From: Panopea generosa
Taxonomy: Eukaryota > Mollusca > Bivalvia > Adapedonta > Hiatellidae
Length of the DNA stretch: 64,000 nucleotides
Assembly (NCBI GenBank): GCA_029582155.1
Contig: CM055901.1
Span: forward strand, 18,500,680-18,564,679
Direction: 5' to 3'
The first letter of the stretch is position 1; each line of letters opens with the position of its first letter. Below are positions 46,568 through 61,700 of this stretch, piece by piece. The position numbers were made by a program, and so were the translations under genes. Under the pieces are notes generated by a model, which did no database searches, had not been told where the DNA came from, and saw only the letters and a list, made by a program, of their open reading frames with translations.

Positions 46568-49500
46568 TTATCTATATATGTATATCTTTTAAATTTTTTA
46601 GTCATCTGTTTCTTATTTCATATGTTCTTAATGTAAACTCATTGATTAAAGACCACACTTTTATAATATAAATGTTATGGTTATTATTCATATTTCATCA
46701 ACATATTGTTTAAGATATTAATATACTTACCGTTAATAAATGATTCGCTCATTTTCATGTAGTTTGTCGAAACATAGTGCAGGAGAGGGGAAACGCCGAC
46801 CAGTAAATCTGGAATGGTTGAAGTTTTTGCATTTATTGCCCCAGTAGTGCAATACTTCATGACGGTATGTGTATACAAATTTAGATGACATTTTGCTCCT
46901 TTTAGCCACAATGGGCGGTATATGCATATGTTTAAAGTATAGACGCTCCTTAATAGTTTAAAATTATTAATTTTAATTTAATTCTGAAACAAGTTACAAT
47001 TTAAGAAAATCACGCTCGTGGTATTCCTGGGTATAACCAGTACTTTAACATATGCCGATAAAGTGTCTTGCTCAAAGAAATCACAAATAGCCGTGGCGGA
47101 GGATCAAACCCAAGGTCCTCCTATCCCGGCTCCGATGTTCTACCGTTGGACCATGCGCTCCACGTACAGATGTAAATATAAAGTTGAAGTGTTTCCATCT
47201 CATTAAATATAAGCGTCTCTAAATTTAAAAATATATTTAACATACAATTAGATTGTATTACTCATAAATGTATTTTACCGTCTCTGAAAAGTGCAGTCCA
47301 GCGTTCGCTGGAATTAGACCCACAATACCCTGTACCATCGTAGATGTTTGGTTTAACTCTGGGATCCGGCAAAATACAGCCCGTGGCTGTAGTTCCTGAC
47401 TGTAAATAAACATAAATATTAATTTACCAAAGTTGGAAACATGATATCAATTTAAACATACTTGTTTTACATCGACTGTAAAATGTGTTTTAAACAAGGT
47501 ATGTAAACCCCGCTTATTGTCTTCCAGGGTAGAACCGTCACTAAGCACATGCAGATACGGAGAGTCTACTGATCCTGCACTTAGCTCCACCACTAGATCA
47601 CGTACAAACAGGGTCGAAATTACAGGCGACGGTGCACCGTCATCATGACATATTATCCAAGTACATACTATTGCTTTATATCGAGTTCAGCAATATCGCC
47701 GCATTTTAAACATTTAGTATAAATAAAATGTAGTGTCATACTTTCGAAAAATATTAACAATGACGTCAACCCGAGGGAGGGTGGGGTACTCCCTATACCT
47801 TGGTTAATACATATGTGCCGCCGTTTTGACCCCTCTTCTTGGACATATGGTGTAGAGTTTGAACCTCCTTCTGAACACATAATGTAGATTTTTTACTCCT
47901 TATTTAATCCTTAATGACAATGTTGAAATGTTTAGTTGTGTCAATGTTTTTCACTGCAATACATTTTCTTCAAATACAAAAAAAATATATTGTTCATAAG
48001 ACAAATGAATCTTATTCTTTATGAAATTCAAGAGCTTATGCCAGTGTTTAGACCAAGTTTAACATAAATTAAATGTATACTTTTGACACCATATTATTGT
48101 TTGAATGAACGGCTTAGACCCCTATAATTGGTTTGAATGTAGAAGTTTGGCAACTAAATTTAGGCTGCAATGTAGAGTTTGTGCCTATGTTTTGAAGTTC
48201 ACAGGGCACGTATGTTTCTATTTTCAGGTCAAGTGCCCCCAACCCCGTGGACGTCAACGCCATTTTAACTGGTAGAAAGAAATGTACTACTCAATCAATA
48301 TTGATATCACTAACTTTTTGAGAACGAGATTCTATCTACGTCACAGTATGCGATATTTAAACAGCAGTGTGACGTATAGCTATCACGTGACTTTTTAAAA
48401 TTAATGTCTGACCTGAGAGCTACTCATTGTGCGTGATATCCACATTGGGCTGCTTATGTCATCGTTGTAGCCAGCGATATAGCCGGGCTGTTGGAGCAGG
48501 AAAGCGTTTCTGGACAGATCACTATTGGTATCTATCATTGGGATTCCCAGCGGCGCATGCTCAGATATAACGGAAGAGTTGGCAGTGCTGATCAATGAAT
48601 TGTACACATCATGTATCTGCAATTCAAATAATCTTATTTTACTACGTAACGTAAGAGCTAATATAAAGAAAATAATAAATACGTTGACATGTTCAAAGAA
48701 AATAATCGTTTAGCATATTGATAATGAAAGTACTTTTTACAGTTTTTAGCCTTATTAAAGTACGATTAAAGTAACCTTAGAATTGTATAACGATATTTAC
48801 CCAAATAGATTTTATAAATAAAGTAACCTTACATTTATGTAATGACTTTAACCTAAAAAGTTTATATAATCAAAATTACCTTGTATTTATAAAATGACTT
48901 TAATCTAAAAAGTTTAAATCATTTAAATAACATTATATTTATATAGTGTCTTTAACCTAAATATTTTATATTATCAAAATTACCTTATATTTATAAAATG
49001 ATTTAAACCTAAAAAGTTTATTTAATCAAAGAAACCTAACACTTACATGACCTTATATTGATATCGTGGCATTAACCTATATAGTTTATATAATGAACGT
49101 AACATTATAGAATATTGAATGAACTTATACCAATACTGTGTATAATGACAATGGCAATACATTTAGAGTTTATATAATGAATGTAACATTCTAGAATATT
49201 TAATGAACTTATACCAATACTGTGTATAATGCCAATGGCAATACATTTAGAGTTTATATAATGAATGTAACATTACAGAATATTTAATGAACTTATACCA
49301 ATACTGTGTATAATGACAATGGCAATACATTTAGAGTTTATATAATGAATGTAACATTATAGAATATTTAATGAACTTATACCAATACTGTGTATAATGA
49401 CAATGGCAATACATTAAGAGTTTATATAATGAATGTAACATTATAGAATATTTAATGAACTTATAACAAAACTGTGTATAATGACAATGGCAATACATTT

Positions 49501-52500
49501 AGAGTTTATATAATGAATGTAACATTATAGAATATTTAATGAATTTATACCAATACTGAGTATAATGGCAATGGCAATACATTTACAGTTTATATAATGA
49601 ACGTAACATTGCAGAATATTTAATGAAATTATACCAATACTGTATACAATGACAATGGCATTACATTTACAGTTTGTATGATAAACGTAACATTATAGAA
49701 TATTTAATGAACTTATACCAATACTGTGTATAATGACAATGGCATTACATTTAGAGTTTATATAATGAATGTAACATTATAGAATATTTAATGAACTTAT
49801 ACCAATACTGTGTATAATGGCAATGGCAATATATTTACAGTTTATATAATGAACGTAACATTGTAGAATATTAAATGAAATTATACCAATACTGTATACA
49901 ATGACAATGGCATTACATTTACAGTTTGTATGATAAACGTAACATTATATAATATTTAATGAACTTATACCAATACTGTGTACAACGACAATGGCAATAC
50001 ATTAACAGTTTATATAAGAACGTAACATTGTAGAATATTTAATGAATTTATACTATTACTGCGTATAATGAAAATGGCAATATATTTACAGTTTATATAA
50101 TGAACGTAACATATGGGATATTTAATGAACTTATACCAATACTGTGTATAATGACAATGGCAATACATTTTATGTTTATGTACATAGCGTAACATTATAG
50201 AATATTTAATGAACTTATACCAATACTGTGTATAATGACAATGGCAATACATTTACAGTTTATATAATGAATGTAACATTATAGAATATTTAAAGAACTT
50301 ATACCAATACTGTGTATAATGATAATGGCAATACATTTAGAGTTTATATAATGAATGTAACATTATAGAATATTTAATGAATTTATACCAATACTGTGTA
50401 TAATGGCAATGGCAATACATTTACAGTTTATATAATGAACGTAATATTGTAGAATATTTAATGAACTTATACCAATACTGTATATAATGACAATGGCATT
50501 ACATTTACAGTTTATATAAAGAACGTAACATTATAGAGTATTTAATGAATTTATACCAATCATGTGTATAATGACAATGGCAATATATTTAGAGTTAACA
50601 TAATTAACGTAACGTTATAGAATTTTCAATGAACTTATACCAATACTGTGTATAATGACAATGACAATACATTTACAGTTTATATAATGAACGTAACATT
50701 GTAGAATAATTAATGAACTTATACCAATACTGTGTATAATGAAAATGGCAATATATTTACAGTTCATAAAATGAACGTAACATTGTAGAATATTTAATGA
50801 ACTTATACCAATACTGTATATAATGACAATGGCATTACATTTACAGTTTATATAAAGAACGTAACATTATAGAGTTTTTAATGAATTTATACCAATCATG
50901 TGTATAATGACAATGGCAATATATTTAGAGTTAACATAATTAACGTAACATTATAGAATTTTGAATGAACTTATACCTATACTGTGTATAATGACAATGA
51001 CAATACATTTACAGTTTATATGATGAACGTAACATTGTTGAATAATTAATGAACTTATACCAATACTGTGTATAATGAAAATGGCAATATATTTATAGTT
51101 TATATAATGAACGTAACATTGTAGAATATTTAATGAACTTATACCAATACTATGTATAATGACAATGGCAATACATTTATAGTTTATATAATGAACGTAT
51201 CATTATAGAATATTAAATGAACTTATACCAACACTGTGTATAATGACAATGGCAATACATTTACAGTTTATATAATGAACCTAACATTGTATACTATTTA
51301 ATGAACTTATATCAATACTGTGTATAATGACAATGGAAATACATTTACAGTTTATATAATGAACGTAACATTATAGACTATTTAATGAACTATATTGAAC
51401 GTAACATTGTAGAATATTTAATGAACTTATACCAATACTGTGTATAATGACAATGGCAATACATTTACAGTTTACATAATAAACGTAACATTGTAGAATG
51501 TTTAATGAACTTATACCAATACTATGTATAATGACAATGACAATATATTTACAGTTTATATAATGAACGTAACATTGTAGAATATTTAATGAGCTTATAC
51601 CAATACTGTGTATAATGACAATGGCAATACATTTTATGTTTATATAAATAGCGTAACATTATAGAATATTTAATGAACTTATACCAATACTGTGTATATG
51701 ACAATGGCAATACATTTACAGTTTATATAATGAACGTAACATATATAATATTTAATGAACTTATACTAGTACTGTGTATAATGACAATGGCAATACATTT
51801 ACAGTTTACATAATGAACGTAACATTATAGAATATATAATGAACTTATACCAATACTGTGTATAATGACGATGGCAATACATTTACAGTTTATGTATTAA
51901 AAAGGTGACCTCAGCTATATAAAACAGAACATTTTGGTAACATGATTTATTAAAAAAGACATTGTTTTGTGATTAGCTGTACTTTAAAAACAATATCGTA
52001 GCATACCATATCAGTCGTGACATGTGTACAGTGGCGGAAGCATGCTGATGACCTTACATAGGTCACGTAATCGTCCGCATCAGCAAACGCAGTTGACGAA
52101 TTTCTGTACGAGTCCGTATGATTCATCTGCTGGGTTCGTGGGTTTTGTAATATATGGTTCAGGGAACCAGCCGTGCCATTATTAGGAGACGCTGTGATAT
52201 TTAACACATCTGCAAATAAAGTATGTCACTGTTGTTATAGACTATTTTGTATATTTCATCAGGGGGTCGGGGGCTCCGAGGCCAAATGGTTAATGCCTTA
52301 TAATAATATTTTTTTTATTATTATTATCATTATTATTAAATAATATATTATCATTATTATTAAATAATAACTATTATCATTATAAAAGCTAAAATGCATG
52401 TCGTTAATTTGTACTTGCAAACATATTGTAAATTTATATCTGCAAACATATTGTAAATTTGTACCTGCAAACATATTGTAAAGTTCAATATTTTCGAACG

Positions 52501-55500
52501 GCTCCACTGTCACATTCCATTTGAAGGCTGGGCCGTATGCAAGGAAAAGGGCCTGAAGGAACAGTTACATGTGGTTTTGATTTCTCTCATGAAAATAATA
52601 AACTAGTATATCATTTCATCTCCGTTTTTTTGTTAATACTATCTCAATACGTTGACATTATACACTATTAATCTTAAACATTAACAATAATTTATAATCA
52701 CATACACATTTTACTTCAAATATCTGATGTAAGTTTACCTCTATGATCTGTCTGTACAGTAAAGTATAGCATATTTCATTTTACAACATCAATATTGTAA
52801 ACTGTATCACTATCTATATTCGGCATTCTCTTATCGTAAGCATGTACATTGTATATCAATATTTAACGGGGCTTATTATTTATGAAAGTCGAGAGTTTTT
52901 TTTTCAGTTTTATATACATGAATTATCGTACACCTTTTACTTAGGCATTTTGTCAAAAACGTAACCAATCTTTCTCCATACAATTTATACAGATGGTTTA
53001 TTTTCATCACACAGTTTTAATCATATAAACAAACCATTCAATCTTTACTATTTTCCATATCTAAACGACATAAATTGTTAAACATTTACCTCCATGCTTT
53101 TATCTATGTTGTCAAATCCATGATTTCCACCCCAGCATGTTTTGATATAACTCCTGAATAATTAAAAAGTATTATACAAAAGTAAGAAAGTATATGTCCA
53201 ATAGGAGACGCACAACCCAAAGGACAGCGTCACCACAACACTACAAATATAAGTCCAAAAGGAGACACAATATTCAAAGGACAGCATCACCACAATACTA
53301 CAACTAAATGTCTAAAAGGAGACGCAGTATTCAAAGGACAGCATCACCACGACACTACAAATAAATGTCCAATAGGAGACGCAGTATTCAAAGGACAGCA
53401 TCACCACAATACTACAAATAAATGTCCAATAGGAGACGCAGTATTCAAAGGACAGCATCACCACAATACTACAAATATATGTCGAACATGAGATGTAGCA
53501 TTCAAAGGACAGCATCACCACAACACTACAAATATGTGTCCAATAGGAGATGCACCGCTCAAACGACAGCTTCACCACATCATTACAAATATATGTCCAA
53601 TAGGAGACACACCACTCAAAAGACAGCATCACCAAAATACTACAAATAAATGTCCAATAGGAGACGCAGTATTCAAAGGACAGCATCACCACAACACGAC
53701 AAATATATGTCCAATAGGAGACGCAGTATTTAAAGGACAGCATCACCACAACATTACAAATATATATCCAGAAGGAGACACAGTATTCAAAGGACAACAT
53801 CACCACAAAACTTTAAAAATATGTCCAGTAGGAGACGCAGTTTTCAAAGGACAGCATCACCACAATACTACAAATAAATGTCCAATAGGAGACGCAGTAT
53901 TCAAAGGACAGCATCACTACAACACTACAAATATATGTCCAACAGGAGACGCAGTATTCAAAGGACAGCATCACCACAATACTACAAATATGTGTCCAAA
54001 AGGAGACGTAGAATTCAAAGGACAGCATCACCACAACACTACAAATATGTGTCCAATAGGAGATGCACCGCTCAAACGACAGCTTCACCACAACACTACA
54101 AATATATGTCCGATAGTAGACACACCACTCAAAGGAAAGCATCACCACAACACTACAAATATATGTACAATAGGAGACGCACCACTCAAACGACACATCA
54201 CCACAGTACTACAAATATATGTCCAATCGGAGACGCAGCATTCGACGGACAGCATCCCCAAAACACTACAAATATGTGTCCAATAGGAGACGCACCGCTC
54301 AAACGACAGCATCTCCACCGCTCAAACGACAGCATCACCACAACACTACAAATATGTGTCAAATAGGAGACGCACTGCTCAAAGGACACAAAAAACACTA
54401 CAACTATATGTCCAACAGGTGACGTAGCATTAAAAGAACAGCATTCCCGCAACATTACAAATATGTGTCCAATAGGAGGCACACCGCTCAAACGACAGCA
54501 TCAACACCGCTCAAACGATAGCATCACCACAACACTACAAATATGTGTCCAATAGGAGACGCACCGCTCAAACGACGCAAAAAACACAGCACTGCAAATA
54601 TATGTACAATAGGAGACGTAGCATTCAAAGGACTGCATCACCAAAACACTACAAATATGTGTCCAATAAGAGAAGCAGTATTCAAAGGACAGCATGACCA
54701 CAACACTACAAATATATGTTTAATAGGAGACGCAGTATTCGAGGGACAGCATCACCACATCACTACAAATATGTGTCCAATAGGAGACGCAGTATTCAAA
54801 CGACAGCATCACCACAACACTACACTTATGTGTTCAATATGAGACACAGTATTCAAAGGACAGCATCACCACAACGCTACAAATATGTCCAATAGGAGAC
54901 GCAGTAATCAAAGGACAGCATCACCAGAACACTATATATATGTCCAGTAGGAGACGCAGTATTCAAAGGACAGCATCACCACAACACTACAAATATGTGT
55001 CCAATAGGAGACGCACCGCTCAAAGAACACAAAAACTACAAAACTACAACTATATGTCCAATAGGATATGTTGCATTCAAAGGACTGCATCACCAAAACA
55101 CTACAAATATGTGTCTAATAGAAACGCACTGCTTAAAGGACACAAAAACCACAACACAACAACACCATAAATATAACTTATAGATAGAATGACAACGTCG
55201 TTTAGTACAATACATGTATATAGAAGAAGTGACAACATGAGTTACCGCATTGTAACGATCAGACCTAAACCAAGTTTATGAGTGCTCCAACCTCGCTCTT
55301 CCAGAGTCGTCATATCGTAAAACGATTTAGTGTCCCCAGCATTTTACACTCTTACAAGTACGACAGCATGTATGCATGCACTGTGTAAAATACTCATAAA
55401 GCGAGACAGTGTAAATCAAGGAACTGACAATCTAACCAAAATAAAATTAAATACTGTCAAAGTATTGAAGCCAAACAATAGGTTCATATATTCAATTATG

Positions 55501-58500
55501 GAAACGTAATGTCATGATACTAAATTCAAGTCAAAATGTTTAATACAAAACAGAACAACAGAGAGTTAACTGATTTTAATTAATTATATTTTAAAGATAT
55601 AATTAGACACTAGAGATTTCTGTCAATTTCATGAAATATTAATTAGTGATAATTTAGAGAAATAATCAGAACTTGTATAAACTTTAATTACTTAACTTAC
55701 CAGACATTTCGAAAAAAATGACAATGGCATGAATCAAATCTTATACATTCGCATATTTCTGTCAAAACTCAAAATTTGATTATTGTGATTGGATACTCCG
55801 TGTCGCCGTCTCAGGAACACTTACCCCTCACCGCGCTATGGTCGTAAGTTCAAATACCTGATTGTTCCAAAAACATTATGCGAGACAATTCACTAGATAC
55901 TAGTCGAAGGACGGTGGTTCTGCTCAGATTCATTCTGAGAACTTCCTCAACAAATACATCTGAGTATGCCATATATAACCAGAAATGAGTGAAAGTGTCG
56001 TTTAACCCTATTCGAAAAATTTACCTTGTCACTAGCCATCCGGATTCCATATCCAACAAGAAATCATCAATCCTATCGTTGTTAGTGTAGTGATGACGTA
56101 CCGGAAGTGACGATTTCCTGTATACATTCATGTGTGGACTTGCACAGGTCAAATTTGCAAAGAGGTCAGCAGTCGATGCTTAAATATGAAAAAAATAGGA
56201 AAATGGTTAGTTGTCTTAAATTTCTTCAAATAACAATTTGTGTCAAAAGAATAAATACATGTTATTCCTTTTATAGTGTAGAAACGAAATTGTTTTCCAA
56301 TGACTTTACTAATTAATTCTCTATTAAACTAAGTTCCTTAGCATGTTATTAATAATATTTTTATAATTATAACCAATTGAAAATAATTCATTTTCAAACG
56401 CACTATAAGCAATATCTCCCTTGGTTTACTGCATTATATATTTACTACACGTATGCAGAAACTTGAATCAAAACTGTAAATTTCATATTCATTATTTTTC
56501 GCACACAAAAGTGCCGACGTGCCGTAAAACTCAACCTAATCATTGAGTGTTGCAAGTTTACTTTGTGGCTACTAACCCGGTTCCTGTGCTGGTAATATAT
56601 CTCTGGTTGTGCTATTGTATATGTATGTATTAGCGATCCGTCCAAATGCCCCTTCCCAAACATAGGTATTTTTGCTGAGGTAGTCATAATCTACGTCGTA
56701 TTTCAACTTTACAAGCTGTTTGCAACTCACATCTTCCATTCCTGCAATATATAAAGTAATCCATGTTTCATTTACAAATAATTTACAAATAATCAAGTCA
56801 TTCGAAGAGACGAGTAGTTGAATCGCCCGCGTGTGTGTGTGGTGGGGGTGATGCTAATGACGATGGGGTTATGCCCAGAAGTATTAATGGCGGGGTGTAT
56901 GGGTAGAATGTGTTGAAACTTAAACGAAACTTCTGCATATACTTTCTGTCTAAGTTCTTGAATATTTCAATATGATGCATAAATATTATACATTTTGGTT
57001 AAACATTGCTAGGTTGGTATGATTGAAACCAAGCTCGGCTCTACCAACACAATACATTACCCCCAACCACCACCACCCACCCACCCACACACACTTGGTC
57101 CCTACGCCATAACTTAACGTATCTGTATGGCTGTTTTTGTGCAGTACTAGTGTAACATTGTGTAATACTAATATACGATAAACTAATGGTCAGGGACATA
57201 ATTTATACGGCAGATCTATGATGACTGAACTATAGAGACTTAGATTGTAGAACAGACCCAGCTCTCGCGCTTTGGTCCGTTACATAGCAATGGAATTTGA
57301 ACACGTTGATTGGTCACTTATTTCAGGGAAAGTTAAATGACGTCATATTTCGATAACGTGAAATAGCTTTGATTAATTGTGGGAAAGGATAATCTGCTTT
57401 CCGATTGGTTGAACAGACGTGAATCGGGAGACTTATGCTGACGTACCGTGGTCTGCTATGATGACAAGGTTGACGCAGTTGTGAAGATTCTTCTCCACCA
57501 ATCCATTCATAAGTTGCGCAATGGTTTCATCCACCTTCTCCAAAGCTGCACCAATCTGTAACAAAATAATAGCTTACACAATTGGCATTCCAGGATTTCA
57601 GGAAAGAATGGTTAGGTTAATTGGACATCTGTTAGCCCACCTCGGTGCTGTATAAAGGACGCTAAATATTCAAGCAAACAAACATTTTATTTATCTCTCT
57701 TTGTATTATGTTCTTGAAATATTTGGTGAAATGTTAGCTTGCCTCGGTTTTTCTTTAGTGTGTTTTATGCTTTGGCATTTCTTTTACGATGGATACTACG
57801 AACACCCCTCGTATATGTGAGCTTAATGGCACACTCAAAATAGATGCTAGTAATGTAGTATTGTGATAGATATATTAAATATACTCCTATTTTCTTGAAA
57901 GGGGCATATAACTATAGCGATTGTATGAACGACTTCTTATTTCACAATTTTGCGATCATTTATTCATTAGTTTTAACCGGAATGTAAGAGGAAAAAATTC
58001 CAAAAAAATATCAATTTGTATGCTTGATGATTTTTACCTCACCTGAGCCCAAGGCTCACAGGTGAGCTTTTGTGATCGCCTGGTGTCCGTCGTCCGTCGT
58101 TAATTTTTAGCTTCTAATAAAGGAGGCTGTTTTTTATATGGATATATAGTGAAAACTTTCTTTCGATATCTGATATCCAGATATCCGCACAAGGATACTA
58201 TTGTTGTCGCACAACTCGTCTACTCTGTTACATCTTTAAAACAAATCAAAATTCTAACTACTCGCCCATCTCGTGTTTCTGGAATTTTGAATGTACATGT
58301 TTTATATAATCTACTTAACTGTATCAAGGTCACTCAGGTGAGCGATATAGGGCAATCTTGGCTCTCTAGTTATTCATATATTCTAGCGCTTTTACTTACA
58401 TTTATAATTTTTAAAATATGCAGTGTCGGGTAACAAAACTTGAAATTGTTGTTTCTATAATATATGTTTATACTTTCATATAATTTGATACTCGAACATG

Positions 58501-58649
58501 TGTTACACTCGTATTCAGATTCTAGCCTTTAAGTTCATTTACTTGTAAATTTTATCATGCTGCAGTCATCTCTTATAAAGACTAGTATATAGATCTGTAT
58601 TGTAATTGATATTATTGTTATATGATCAAAATACCAATTTCATTTTTCT

Positions 58650-58720
<71 letters not shown>

Positions 58721-61700
58721 GCTTTTTTAACATCATGAGTTTATATGTTAAATTAAGGGTGCACTTTGTAAATATGTTAAGGGCCTCATTAAAGATTGAA
58801 ATTATTCAAATAAATTCTCTCGTTAATGAAGTCTTTATTATTATGATAATTATTATTATTATCATTATTACTATTATTATTGTTATTATTATCGTAATTA
58901 TTATCATAAAGGATAATAATAATAATAATACTTATAATAATATGACACAGTAAAACAAAATCAACAATAACAATATCCAGTAAATGCTTTATGATTCAAG
59001 ACAAACTGGGAATTTCCAATTTAATGTTCCATTTATATTTCCTTTGACGTATTCAAGCACATACACTAAAGAGGAGATTGTATTTAATTACGTTTACATT
59101 ATTTATTGGTTTACCCCACCTGGTACTCAAATTAGGTGACTAATTCAGTTAAATTTCATCTGACCATATTATTCATATGTTCCAACATCGATGTGATTGC
59201 TTTTACGTAATCCCGATATCAATTTGTCAGTTTGTCTAGCTCTCACAGCGCGTCATTATCTCTTGTACATCAAGTGTTATTGTCCTCCAATTTGTTGTCC
59301 ATATTTCGTCCAGTGCTTTCTCGGCTCTATATATTCAGCCATTTAGATAATATAAGCAATAACTAAGATAATACCCATTAAGTTTATTTCATTGTTTAAA
59401 GCGAGTTCAGCGTGGTAAACTTCATTTACCCAACAATAATGTCTTCAATAGAACATTAGTCATTTTAGAAAGTATATACAAAGCATCGATTATTGGATTA
59501 TGTTCAAATTAGGAAATTTTGCAGAATAAATATTATTCCATTTTGTAATTTTTGGGGATATTTTTGACATGCGGCGTTGGATTTTTGTTCAATGGAAAAG
59601 CCTAGCACGTAATTTGGATTGCCCCTCGTGTGGGTGAGTAGTGAAATAACTAAAAAGGAGAATTTTTAAAAAGAATAAAACAAACATGGCTTCGACTGAT
59701 GAAGGTATGTTAGACTTTCAATCCGATTTAAGACGCATCGGCGAAGGTTATTTAATGTTTGTCATATGTGTTGTTGGTGTATTTGGAAACCTCCTGGCAT
59801 TTGTCACATTTTCAGCAAAATCCGTTAGAAAATCAACAACGTCAATATATCTACGAGCTCTAGCAATCGCAGACATTTTGGTTCTGTTGACAGCTGTTTT
59901 CCGTTACAAAACTTACAAACTGTTCTTGAACGATGAGGACGAAATCGACTCTGTGTTTTACTTCGACGCCTACGTGGAAGTATATATAGAACCTTTACAT
60001 TGGACAGCTCTTGGATCTTCCAGTTTTATCACAATAGCGCTGTCCTTGGAACGATACCTTGCCGTGAAATATCCACTGTTGATCAAACGATCCTGCTCTG
60101 TTACTATAGTACTTTTGTGTATTTTGACTGTAGTTGCCGTGGCTGCTGTAATAACCTTGCCGAATTTTACTTCATACACAATCACTAAATTCCATTTCTT
60201 AGGAATTGATGTTGCCGTGGCAACGTTGACTAAAATGGGAGAAACTACTTTATATCCATGTACATATCACAACTACATCGTTCCGATTCTCTGGTATATA
60301 ATACCAGCTATTTTGCTGTCAGTCCTGAATATTCTGCTTTCAGTCCACGTGCAGAAATCTACACGGATTCGTGTCGGACTGCCACATGTGTCAAATCCAA
60401 ACAGGAAACTGACGCTACTGATTATTTTCATTGTGTCAGCTTACATTTTGTGTAATTTCCCGAAATGTGTGTTCATGTTCTACAAACTGATTCATGAAAT
60501 GTCGGATCAAAACGAATGCATTCAAAATACCAACAAAATAAATTCTCCGGACACAAAGGCCTACCTCGTCATCGAGGTTATAACGGAGTTACTCAACGTT
60601 TTGAACAGCTGTATGAACTTTTTAGTGTACTGTCTTGTTGGCACAAGATTTCGGAAAGAGCTGAAGAGAACTATTACTTGCCAATGGGGAAAGAAAACTG
60701 AATCTTGGACTTTCCCTACAAATCAGCAATCTTCTGTCATAAATAAAGACAGTGGAATATCAGCTTAAAGTACCTTAGAATTTACACACAAAGATGTAAC
60801 TCTTTAAATGCAAATTCCACCAGACGCATTCGCTCCTACTACTTTCTGTTCGGAGAAAATGCAACCCCTGCAATCTACTTTCATTCTTTTTGCAACGAAA
60901 CGTTAGTTGCCACAACTGTGTCAAACTTCTATATGAAGTAGGGAAAGTACAGCGAACCCAATTTGGACATTAGAACCGGAATGAATGTAAAACTGACATG
61001 AAAGTAAACAATAACAAGTTCGTCAAGTGTTGTTTTTTTGTGTGTTTTTACCAGATCTTCAAGGTCATTTATTTTTATTAATTATAAACTCAAAAGAAAG
61101 CTCTTTATAACAGGAACCAGTTTCACTAAAATCTCAATTTCTCTAAGTAATTACTTAAACGTATTACACATTTAATGAGCACCTAGTATTGAAATAATAA
61201 CAAACCTTTACTCATTGGTAATTGATAACATGGAAAAAGACTAATGCAATTGCAGTTACAGCGTTTCAAAATATTGAGATGAGGAAAATCTCAAGTTGAG
61301 ATGTTAAGTGAAAGGGGGGCCTGGTTCATAAAATGGCTATTGATTTAAGTTACAGAGAATAAAGTATTTATAATTTAAACAATACTTCTTCCACATCACT
61401 TGGACCATGTTTGTGTCCGGCCAAGTCGGGTTCGTCAAAGTAAAGTGTTATAAAGTCTGGTCTCTCGCCATCGGGCAATGCCATCCAGGATAGTACAGTG
61501 TCTACTCGTGATGAATACGATACGGAGCTAAAGACATAAACAAAAGTTGTATAATCATTTTTGCAAACGCAAAAGATACAGTCAAATAAAGATAAAATTT
61601 TTGGTAACTATTGTTTAAGTTTGTATATCAATATAAATGTACACACTACCAGACATGTGTTTATTTTCATTATATATATTGCTACCCTCAAAATTGCATT

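Noticed and set aside
53534-54286. 250-codon plus-strand ORF (CPIGDAVFKGQHHHNTTN repeats) as a protein gene
   Set aside because: It is a translation of the 57-bp minisatellite inside an ENPP intron; other frames are equally open and there is no non-repeat coding sequence.
53312-54701. Minus-strand ORFs of 66-164 codons (VVVMLSFEYCVSYWTYICS repeats)
   Set aside because: Same array; no splice context linking them to ENPP exons in the required phase was recognised.
58606-58953. 115-codon ORF
   Set aside because: Spans (GT)n and (ATT)n microsatellites.
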